NCBI GenBank assembly: GCA_019310865.1
Contig: JAFDDL010000036.1
Span: 1 to 14,011, forward strand
Source: Deltaproteobacteria bacterium
Lineage (GTDB): Bacteria; Desulfobacterota; Desulfobacteria; Desulfobacterales; JAFDDL01
Direction: 5' to 3'
DNA length: 14,011 nt
Positions within the stretch are counted from its first letter, which is position 1; each line of letters starts with the position of its first letter. The notes beneath the pieces were generated by a model. It searched no databases. It had not been told where the DNA came from and worked only from the letters and a program-made list of their open reading frames with translations. Position numbers and translations under genes: made by a program. Below, piece by piece: positions 1 through 5,362 of this stretch.

Positions 1-2
1 TA

Positions 3-80
3 AACGGCCTGGTTCAAGGACAATTGCCGCAATTCAGCCAGGAGCATACCTGCGGTGGTGGCGCCAATCAGGGGGCATAG
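3..80 (+). CDS. C-terminal tail of an unidentified upstream protein (partial)
   Basis: The frame from base 3 is open to a TAG at 78-80 and gives a 25-residue tail ending in HTCGGGANQGA. Of the three forward frames this looks most like a protein end, because short Gly/His/Cys-rich tails are common in NifX-like and related metal-handling proteins. The stop lies only 2 bases before the ATG of the FmdB-like gene, whose Shine-Dalgarno (AGGGGG, 70-75) lies within this tail, as expected for a tight operon. The parent family cannot be identified from 25 residues. The other two frames are also open here, so the call is tentative. Confidence 0.4.
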   Translation, partial: NGLVQGQLPQFSQEHTCGGGANQGA

Positions 81-82
81 CT

Positions 83-340
83 ATGCCGATCTACGAAATC
101 GTCTGCAAGGAATGCAGCCAAATCGGTGAAGTAATCGTTTTAAACAGCAACGCGTCGCTAACCTGCCCCACCTGTGGCAGTGTCGATACAGCAAAGATCA
201 TGTCGGCAACCAGTTCGATTACCGGGCGTGTGGCCCAGCATGTTCCGGGACCATCGGATACGACCTGCTGCGGCAGTACACCGGGGCAAGCCGCATGCGC
301 AGGCCCCGGGTCATGCTGTGGAAAAGCCCAAATGGAATGA
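83..340 (+). CDS. FmdB-type zinc-ribbon protein with Cys-rich C-terminus
   Basis: The 85-residue product begins MPIYEIVCKEC, the typical opening of the FmdB/CxxC regulatory-protein family. Two CxxC knuckles (C8/C11 and C28/C31) should bind one zinc. FmdB was named for a proposed regulator of formylmethanofuran dehydrogenase, but most members have no proven function; they are small, probably cytoplasmic proteins. From about residue 60 the protein departs from the short family core: a Gly/Pro/Ala-rich tail carries C62, C63, C72, C78 and C79, including two CCG motifs, which could bind a further metal or cluster (inference). The start is supported by AGGGGG at 70-75, seven bases before the ATG. 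It appears to be co-transcribed with the MBL-fold gene, whose start lies 18 bases after the stop. Confidence 0.85.
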   Translation: MPIYEIVCKECSQIGEVIVLNSNASLTCPTCGSVDTAKIMSATSSITGRVAQHVPGPSDTTCCGSTPGQAACAGPGSCCGKAQME

Positions 341-346
341 ATCATG

Positions 347-352
347 AGGAGG
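347..352 (+). promoter_or_regulatory. Shine-Dalgarno that sets the start of the MBL-fold gene
   Basis: AGGAGG sits six bases before the ATG at 359. An in-frame ATG at 344 overlaps this ribosome-binding site and has no good site of its own, so translation most likely starts at 359. Confidence 0.75.
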
Positions 353-358
353 CCGCCA

Positions 359-1324
359 ATGAAACCTGTTGAAATCAACGAAGTCGATCGCGTTGAGATC
401 TTAACCCTTCAAGACAATTACATCGATATGGTGGCGTTCGATAACAACCAGGTGGTAAGGCGAGCCCTGCCGTTTAAGGAAAACGAGCTTCGTCTTTCCC
501 TTCTGGCTGAGCACGGGTTTTCTGCACTTTTCACTGTCACCAAGGGGACCCGTTCAGAAAGCATCCTGTTCGATTTTGGTTTCTCAGATCACGGGGCCGC
601 TTTCAACGTGGACGTCCTGGGTGTGGATCTGGGCAGTTTATCCGGAGCCGTTTTGTCCCACGGGCATCCGGACCACATAGGGGGGCTGGCGCAGTTGTTT
701 AAAAAAATCTCCAAGAAGGATTTCGACCTTGTGCTGCATCCGGCTGTTTTTCGAAGTCCGCGTTACATCAAAACGCTGGAAGGGCTGCAAATAAATATGC
801 CGTCGATTACACGAAAAGACTTGGCAGCAGCCGGTGCAAGGATAGTGGAATCAAAAGGACCATACCCGCTTCTCGATGGGCGTATCGTATTTTTGGGGCA
901 AATTCCAAGAAAAACATCTTTCGAAAAAGGACTGCCTGGTGCGCATTACAAGGCTGACGGCATCGAGCGAATAGATGACCTGGCTGACGATACGGGCATC
1001 GTGGCCAATGTCTCCGGTCGAGGGCTCGTGATCTTAAGCGGTTGTGGTCATGCCGGAATCATCAATACGATCAAGCATGCAACATCGATCACGGGCGTCG
1101 ACTCCGTCTTTGCGGTCATGGGCGGTTTTCATCTGTCAGGCCCCCAAATGGCGCCCGTCATTGAACCGACGGTAAACGCCTTAAAGGAAATCGCTCCTGA
1201 TTATGTGATACCCACCCATTGTACCGGGCGAGATGCCGTTGGTCAAATTGAAGAATCGATGCCGGAAAAATTTATTCTCAACATGGTGGGAACCACCCTC
1301 ACGTTTTCTTCAGAAAGCAATTGA
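359..1324 (+). CDS. MBL-fold metallohydrolase, COG1237 (RFAP-synthase-like) type
   Basis: This is a 321-residue protein of the metallo-beta-lactamase fold. Metal ligands are visible: SHGHPDHIGG at about 100-109 (H101, H103, D105, H106), GCGHAG at 228-233 (H231), GGFHL around H258, and PTHCTG with H287. The GCGHAG and PTHCTG spacing matches the COG1237 group, often annotated as 7,8-dihydropterin-6-methyl-4-(beta-D-ribofuranosyl)aminobenzene-5'-phosphate synthase. In bacteria that name is usually transferred by similarity and the real substrate is unknown. There is no signal peptide, so the enzyme should be cytoplasmic. It follows the FmdB-like gene by 18 bases and ends 37 bases from the end of the convergent flavoprotein gene. 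The length is normal for the group and no key ligand is missing. Confidence 0.88.
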   Translation: MKPVEINEVDRVEILTLQDNYIDMVAFDNNQVVRRALPFKENELRLSLLAEHGFSALFTVTKGTRSESILFDFGFSDHGAAFNVDVLGVDLGSLSGAVLSHGHPDHIGGLAQLFKKISKKDFDLVLHPAVFRSPRYIKTLEGLQINMPSITRKDLAAAGARIVESKGPYPLLDGRIVFLGQIPRKTSFEKGLPGAHYKADGIERIDDLADDTGIVANVSGRGLVILSGCGHAGIINTIKHATSITGVDSVFAVMGGFHLSGPQMAPVIEPTVNALKEIAPDYVIPTHCTGRDAVGQIEESMPEKFILNMVGTTLTFSSESN

Positions 1325-1361
1325 CGAAAGATAGCGTAGATGACTTCCTTAGAGAAATTAC

Positions 1362-3077
1362 TCACTCATCTCCAACAGTTTTTAAGTTTGTCGGGACCAA
1401 AAGTTCATAAGGCCAGCCGACCAGGCCGCCTTCGATAAAAGAAACCTGTTCATATCCAGCTGCGTTCAGGATCAGCTGGGCTTCATAACCGCGCATGCTC
1501 ACCTTGCAGAAGGCCAGAATTTCCTTATTCTTTGGTAGTTCATGGAGCCGATCCCGAAGAGCACCCAAGGGAATATGAACCGTCTCAAAGGGCAACTGCA
1601 CTTCCTGAACTTCCGCGGGCATCCGGACATCCAGGAGCACAACATTGCCCTGTTCGATTCGTTTTTTGGCTTCAAGTGCGGAAATCCCGAAAGCGATGCC
1701 GTCCAGCTTATTTGTCAGGATGTGTGCGCAGGTGGCCAGCGGATCAAGGGGCGGCCCATAGGGCGGCGCATAGGCAAAATCGATGTTCGCCACCTGATCC
1801 AACGTGCCGCCGAGCAGAATAACGGATGCAGCCACATCCAGCCGTTTGGCGGAATCTCCCATTCCAGCCACCTGGAGTCCCAGGAGTTTTCGATCTCTCC
1901 GGCTGGCGATCATCTTGATAATAAACGGCTTGGCATCCGGCATATAGTGGGGTTTGTCCGTGCCGGACCAGGTTGTCACTGCTACGTCCAGCTTCAGCTC
2001 CTTGGCTTGTGCTTCGGAAATTCCGGTGCGTCCCATGGTGAAGTCAAATGCCCGCACCACCGATGTGCATGTGATGCCGGAAAACGGCGTGGGGACACCG
2101 GCGATGTGGTTTGCGATCACCCGTCCGTGCTTGTTGGCCGTTGATCCTAAGGGGACAAAGAGGCTGCGGCCGAAGAGGGTCGTGGCATATCGATTTTCAA
2201 CACAATCGCCGCCGGCATAAATATCCGGATCACTGGTTTGGCCATACTCGTTTACGATGATGCCCTGATTGCATACCAATCCGGCTTTCTTTGCCAGCTC
2301 GGTGTTCGGCCGGGTTCCCACGGCCACCACGGCCAAGTCGGCCGGGATGGTTTGCCGGTCTGTTTTAACGCCGGTCAAGGTGTCCTTTCCCTCCAGAGCG
2401 GTTACCCTTTCACCCAAAATCAGATCTATCCCTTGATCTCGCAGGTGCTTTGCCGCATAGATGGCAATGTCCTTGTCCAGTATGCCCGGCATGATCTGGT
2501 CGAGCATTTCGACAATGGTTACTTTGATTCCCCTGCGCGCCAAGGCTTCGGCCATTTCAATATTGATAAAGCCGGCGCCCACCAGCACCGCACATCGGTT
2601 GGGCTGCTCTTCGATGGACGCAATGAGCGATTCCGCATGTCTGGGATGCGTCATAAACCATACATGTTCAAGATCCAGTCCCGGGATCGGCGGCCGTGCC
2701 GAATAGCCGCCAGTGGCCAGCACCAGCTTGTCATATGGGAGGCGCTGCTCGCTGCCGGTGGTTACAGAGCGAATCCGGACAGCCTTTTTCTGCTTGTCGA
2801 TTTCAACGGCCTCTGTTTGCGTCAGGACCTGGACCCCTTTTGCCTTCTTGAAAAATTCAGGCGTTCGCGGGACTCCCACCGGGGTATTGATCAGTTCCTG
2901 CACATCTGAAAAAAGCCCTTCGACCAAGTACGGCAGCCCACAGGCGCCATATGAAACCAGGCTGTCCTTCTCGATTAGGGTTACTTCGGCTTCGGGTTTG
3001 AGGCGCTTGAGTCTGGCGGCGGCTTTGGGGCCGCAGGCGACACCGCCAATGACGAGAACACGCAGTTGAGATGTCAT
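1362..3077 (-). CDS. CoA-disulfide reductase-like flavoprotein with C-terminal rhodanese domain
   Basis: The 571-residue protein belongs to the FAD-dependent pyridine-nucleotide disulfide oxidoreductases with a fused rhodanese domain (CoADR-RHD / NAD(P)H sulfur or polysulfide reductase group). Seen: an N-terminal FAD-binding motif VIGGVACG (about 9-16), the single redox cysteine C46 in SYGACGLPY, an NAD(P)H-binding GAGFINIEMAEAL (167-179), the second FAD motif AGGDCVE (288-294), a dimerisation region, and a rhodanese domain from about 468 with active-site loop C524-KVSM-R529. Relatives reduce CoA disulfide, CoA persulfide or polysulfide with NAD(P)H; which one applies here is not shown. The dimerisation region reads YAPPYGPPLDPL, unlike the usual YAPPFSSAKDPV. 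The ATG at 3077 is chosen because MTSQLRVLVIGG opens the FAD fold directly and AAAGGA lies upstream; the longer reading from 3170 begins inside a possible sigma-54 promoter. Confidence 0.88.
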   Translation of the reverse strand: MTSQLRVLVIGGVACGPKAAARLKRLKPEAEVTLIEKDSLVSYGACGLPYLVEGLFSDVQELINTPVGVPRTPEFFKKAKGVQVLTQTEAVEIDKQKKAVRIRSVTTGSEQRLPYDKLVLATGGYSARPPIPGLDLEHVWFMTHPRHAESLIASIEEQPNRCAVLVGAGFINIEMAEALARRGIKVTIVEMLDQIMPGILDKDIAIYAAKHLRDQGIDLILGERVTALEGKDTLTGVKTDRQTIPADLAVVAVGTRPNTELAKKAGLVCNQGIIVNEYGQTSDPDIYAGGDCVENRYATTLFGRSLFVPLGSTANKHGRVIANHIAGVPTPFSGITCTSVVRAFDFTMGRTGISEAQAKELKLDVAVTTWSGTDKPHYMPDAKPFIIKMIASRRDRKLLGLQVAGMGDSAKRLDVAASVILLGGTLDQVANIDFAYAPPYGPPLDPLATCAHILTNKLDGIAFGISALEAKKRIEQGNVVLLDVRMPAEVQEVQLPFETVHIPLGALRDRLHELPKNKEILAFCKVSMRGYEAQLILNAAGYEQVSFIEGGLVGWPYELLVPTNLKTVGDE

Positions 3078-3158
3078 GGGATTGGTTTCCTTTCTTGTCT
3101 TGAATGGTTTTAGGTCGTTGATCGCTTTTATCCTTTCTGAACTTAGGATATAAAGCAA

Positions 3159-3174
3159 AGCATTTTTCATGCCA
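3159..3174 (-). promoter_or_regulatory. Candidate sigma-54 (-24/-12) promoter for the flavoprotein gene
   Basis: Read on the minus strand the site is TGGCATGAAAAATGCT. It matches the consensus TGGCACGRNNNTTGCW at 14 of 16 positions and keeps the invariant GG and GC exactly ten bases apart. Transcription would begin near 3148, about 70 bases before the ATG at 3077. It shares TGGCATGA and TGCT with the rightward promoter at 3569. One mismatch is in the conserved TTGC box, so it is weaker than its partner. Confidence 0.45.
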
Positions 3175-3432
3175 GGTTGCTGAGCGGTGAGGCATCGTGC
3201 AAAACATGCGAAAAAAACAGATAGTTATATTTTGTTTATATAAAGAGTGTGGTATGGGTTTGGTTGCAAACATGCTACTCTATGCGGAGAACAGTGATGC
3301 GGTTATTCTGGTGACCGAGTTGATATCATCCGGTCTGCATGATCTGGAGCCCATTTTGGGCATTGTGCACCTCCTCTCCTGAAACTTTCCAGAGATCGAT
3401 GACCGTTTCGTTGAGTAGCAGTGAGCATAGCG

Positions 3433-3469
3433 TCGCATTATTGCGACCTGGATAATCGCAATTTCGCAA
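3433..3469. promoter_or_regulatory. TCGCA half-site cluster, probable activator (enhancer) binding site
   Basis: Four copies of the same 5-base half-site fall within 37 bases: TCGCA at 3433, its complement TGCGA at 3442, TCGCA at 3456 and TCGCA at 3464. The middle pair forms a perfect 7-bp inverted repeat, ATTGCGA (3440-3446) and TCGCAAT (3456-3462), with a 9-base spacer. The cluster lies about 125-165 bases upstream of the predicted start from the 3569 promoter, a usual distance for sigma-54 activator sites. It does not match the NifA pattern TGT-N10-ACA. The binding protein is unknown and is not encoded in this window. Confidence 0.5.
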
Positions 3470-3568
3470 CCTTCCCCTAGGGTCGCCCCTTATTTTTCAG
3501 ATTCCGGAAACCAGGTATCTTGCTGACATTTAGAGATATTCAATATAAAAGGCGATCCTGGTTATTAA

Positions 3569-3584
3569 TGGCATGACCTTTGCT
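3569..3584 (+). promoter_or_regulatory. Sigma-54 (-24/-12) promoter of the NifX-DUF5320-Mrp operon
   Basis: TGGCATGACCTTTGCT matches the consensus TGGCACGRNNNTTGCW at 15 of 16 positions. GG (3570-3571) and GC (3582-3583) are separated by exactly ten bases. Transcription would start near 3595, just before the Shine-Dalgarno GGGAGG at 3598-3603, which gives a leader of about 19 bases. Position, orientation and spacing all agree, so the operon should need RpoN and an AAA+ activator. Confidence 0.75.
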
Positions 3585-3613
3585 CTATCCTTATTGCGGG
3601 AGGTCAATACCAA

Positions 3614-3994
3614 ATGAAGGTAGCGGTTACTGTCTGGGACAACAGAATTTCACCGGTGTTTGATTCCGCACATACGATTCTTATTACCGAAATCCAAAGC
3701 AGGAAAGTTGCCGGTAAGCGTTTTGAGCCGATTGATCCGGATTTACCTTCGCGTCTGGCGAAAAGGCTCACCGAACTGGGGGTGTCGGTTCTGATATGCG
3801 GCGCTATTTCGGAGCAACCTGCGGATATCCTTGAGGCCGCCGGTATCAAACTGATTCCGTTTATTGCGGGCAGTGCCCAAAAAGTGCTTGAGGACTTTGC
3901 AGAAGATATCTCAATCACCCCTGATTTTTTAATGCCGGGATGCAGTCAAAACTATCGCAGGCATGCCAAAAGTCGATTAAAACACCATGCCTGA
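3614..3994 (+). CDS. NifX/NifB-domain protein (dinitrogenase Fe-Mo cofactor biosynthesis family)
   Basis: The 126-residue protein carries one domain of the NifX/NifY/NifB C-terminal family (Pfam dinitrogenase iron-molybdenum cofactor biosynthesis). It opens with MKVAVTVWDNRISPVFDSAH, the family's first strand and PVFD loop. ICGAISEQPADILEAAGIKLIP (about 61-82) corresponds to the family's conserved glycine region and second half. In nitrogen fixation such domains bind cofactor precursors. The free-standing copies common in anaerobes have no assigned partner, and no nitrogenase gene is seen here. The tail after about residue 108 has C110 and a run of Arg, Lys and His that is unusual for the family. 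GGGAGG lies ten bases before the ATG. It is the first gene of the sigma-54-driven operon; the DUF5320-like gene starts 27 bases after its stop. Confidence 0.85.
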   Translation: MKVAVTVWDNRISPVFDSAHTILITEIQSRKVAGKRFEPIDPDLPSRLAKRLTELGVSVLICGAISEQPADILEAAGIKLIPFIAGSAQKVLEDFAEDISITPDFLMPGCSQNYRRHAKSRLKHHA

Positions 3995-4007
3995 CTAAAT
4001 TTAGAAA

Positions 4008-4015
4008 GAGAGGTG
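4008..4015 (+). promoter_or_regulatory. Strong Shine-Dalgarno deciding the start of the small Gly-rich gene
   Basis: GAGAGGTG, continuing to GAT, is a near-complete complement of the 16S rRNA tail and ends six bases before ATG 4022. A frame-compatible GTG at 4013 is part of this site and is not a sensible start. Confidence 0.75.
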
Positions 4016-4021
4016 ATTCAC

Positions 4022-4216
4022 ATGCCAAAAGGAGACGGAACAGGTCCGCAAGGCAAGGGACCGAGAGCTGGAAAAGGCCAGGGCGGATGTCGCGCAGGTC
4101 AAGACGGACGCGGGCAGGGCAAGGGCCAGGGCCAGGGGCGAGGCCGAGGACAAGGCAACGGTGCCGGACAGAGGAAAGGGCCCGTGCAGGGTGATGGCCG
4201 GAAAGTAAAAGAATAA
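4022..4216 (+). CDS. Small Gly/Gln/Arg-rich DUF5320-like protein
   Basis: The 64-residue product starts MPKGDGTGPQGKGPRAGKG, closely resembling the opening MPxGDGTGPxGxGPxTGRG of DUF5320 proteins. These are found in anaerobic bacteria and archaea beside NifX-like and Mrp/MinD-type ATPase genes, and their function is unknown. Only the first 20 or so residues fit. The rest is a low-complexity run of GQ, GK and GR units (about 26-51) ending in KVKE, very basic and probably disordered. There is a single cysteine, C23, at the place where relatives often have one. Its position between the NifX-like and Mrp genes suggests a shared role in cluster or metal handling (inference). An overlapping 84-codon frame is its shadow. 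Confidence 0.75.
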   Translation: MPKGDGTGPQGKGPRAGKGQGGCRAGQDGRGQGKGQGQGRGRGQGNGAGQRKGPVQGDGRKVKE

Positions 4217-4295
4217 GTTAATGCGCTTTGGAATCCAAGTAGCCTGTAGATGGCGAAAGGAAAAGCAAATAAAATTATAAAGGAAAAGTGAGATT

Positions 4296-5138
4296 ATGGG
4301 AAGTGCGAATGAAGGCGTCAAAATTGCAGACAAAATGCCGAATTCGCAGGCCGATCCGGATCAGCTTGCGAGAGAATCTTTATCAAAAATAAAAAATAAA
4401 TTTATTGTCATGAGCGGTAAAGGCGGTGTTGGGAAAACAAGCGCAGCCGTTAACCTTTCCATCGCGCTTGCCAATCAGGGGCACAAGGTGGGGCTTATGG
4501 ATGTGGACCTTCATGGCCCGGACATTCCGAGAATGTTGGGACTTGAGGGTATGTTAATTGTGACTTCCAAAGGAAAGATCCTGCCCCAGCGCTTCTCCAG
4601 TAATCTGAGTGCGGTTTCCATTGAATCGCTTATGCCGGACAAGGATGAGGCGGTGATATGGCGGGGGCCACTCAAACATTCGGCCATACGGCAGTTTGTG
4701 GGAGAAGTGCAATGGGGAAGTCTGGATTTTCTGATCATCGATTCTCCTCCGGGAACCGGCGATGAACCATTGACCATCGCTCAGCTCATTAAAGATGCGC
4801 GCGCGATTATTGTGACAACTCCCCAGGAAGTCGCGCTGGGTGATGTCAGAAAATCGATTAACTTCTGCAAACGGGTTAATATGGAAATATTCGGCCTGAT
4901 TGAAAATATGAGCGGTTTCCAGTGCCCGCACTGTCATGAAATGGTAGACCTTTTCGGCACGGGGGGCGGGGAAAAAACCGCTGCAATTACGGGAATTCCT
5001 TTTTTAGGTAAAATCCCGTTCGATTCCAGGATGGTGGCTTGCGGTGATTCGGGCACGCCCTACCAGAATATGCATAAAGACACTACCGTATCAAAATCGT
5101 TCCTGGAAGTCGCACAAAAGATGGGAGAAGCGACTTAG
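4296..5138 (+). CDS. Mrp/NBP35-family ATP-binding iron-sulfur carrier
   Basis: This 280-residue cytoplasmic protein belongs to the Mrp/ApbC/NBP35 branch of the MinD/ParA P-loop ATPases. Seen: a deviant Walker A GKGGVGKT (41-48) preceded by FIVMS, switch I around DVDLHGPDIPRMLG (69-82), DSPPGTGDEPLT (149-160) as the Walker B/switch II region, and a CPHC pair (C210/C213) that in relatives bridges a transferable [4Fe-4S] cluster at the dimer interface. Family members carry and hand over Fe-S clusters. The N-terminal DUF59 domain of some Mrp proteins is absent. The ATG follows AAAGGA by eleven bases. It lies 79 bases after the DUF5320-like gene, and its TAG stop falls in the CTTAG that flanks the palindromic element. 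Being just upstream of cooS, it could serve CODH assembly, but the specific CooC family is not indicated. Confidence 0.88.
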   Translation: MGSANEGVKIADKMPNSQADPDQLARESLSKIKNKFIVMSGKGGVGKTSAAVNLSIALANQGHKVGLMDVDLHGPDIPRMLGLEGMLIVTSKGKILPQRFSSNLSAVSIESLMPDKDEAVIWRGPLKHSAIRQFVGEVQWGSLDFLIIDSPPGTGDEPLTIAQLIKDARAIIVTTPQEVALGDVRKSINFCKRVNMEIFGLIENMSGFQCPHCHEMVDLFGTGGGEKTAAITGIPFLGKIPFDSRMVACGDSGTPYQNMHKDTTVSKSFLEVAQKMGEAT

Positions 5139-5297
5139 GGCTCGCGCAAAAATGACTTCACATTTTATGCGTCGATTCGTCCCACCTGGCGGCGTTACGA
5201 AAATACAGAATATCCTGATATTCTTTAATTTTCGTGCCTTGCCATGTGAGCGCCTCAACACCTAAAATTGTGAATTAATTGTTGCGCGAACCCTTAG
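5134..5297. mobile_element. MITE-like palindromic element with 5-bp target duplication
   Basis: The element itself is 5139-5292 (154 bp). The left end GGCTCGCGCAA (5139-5149) is the complement of the right end TTGCGCGAACC (5282-5292) at 10 of 11 positions. Both ends are flanked by the direct repeat CTTAG (5134-5138 and 5293-5297), which reads as a target-site duplication. The two halves pair along most of their length about an exact centre at 5215/5216: AGAATATC and GATATTCT form a perfect 8-bp stem with a CT loop, and ACGAAAAT/ATTTTCGT and the TTCACA/TGTGAA region pair further out. No reading frame encodes a transposase, so it would be moved in trans. Transcribed, it would form one long hairpin between the Mrp gene and cooS. 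The parent IS family is not identified. Confidence 0.75.
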
Positions 5298-5349
5298 ACA
5301 ACCACTGGAAATAAAATCAAAAATTATTGAATAACCAAGTTTTTCCAAG

Positions 5350-5355
5350 AAGGAG
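5350..5355 (+). promoter_or_regulatory. Shine-Dalgarno selecting a GTG start for cooS
   Basis: AAGGAG lies seven bases before GTG 5363. An upstream in-frame start at 5327 would put this site inside the coding sequence and add 12 residues rich in Arg and Lys with no family counterpart. Confidence 0.75.
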
Positions 5356-5362
5356 AAAAAAC

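Larger units (their letters stand above)
3078..3613. other. Divergent intergenic control region
   Basis: These 536 bases separate the leftward flavoprotein gene from the rightward NifX-like operon. They hold two sigma-54-like promoters facing outward and a cluster of TCGCA half-sites between them. A 61-codon reading frame at 3197-3382 starts with GTG, resembles nothing recognisable and is not accepted as a gene. No RNA gene is recognised. Confidence 0.7.

Noticed and set aside
1542..2909. Long plus-strand reading frames (200 and 223 codons) opposite the flavoprotein gene
   Set aside because: The minus strand carries a complete family member with all motifs. The plus-strand frames have no recognisable domain or ribosome-binding site and are antisense shadows.
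3197..3382. 61-codon plus-strand frame in the divergent control region
   Set aside because: GTG start with no clear ribosome-binding site, no family resemblance, and it lies among regulatory elements.
4040..4190. Gly/Gln/Arg codon repetition as a CRISPR-like or tandem DNA repeat
   Set aside because: The repetition follows codons of a frame with a strong ribosome-binding site and a DUF5320-type start; there are no fixed-length repeats or spacers.
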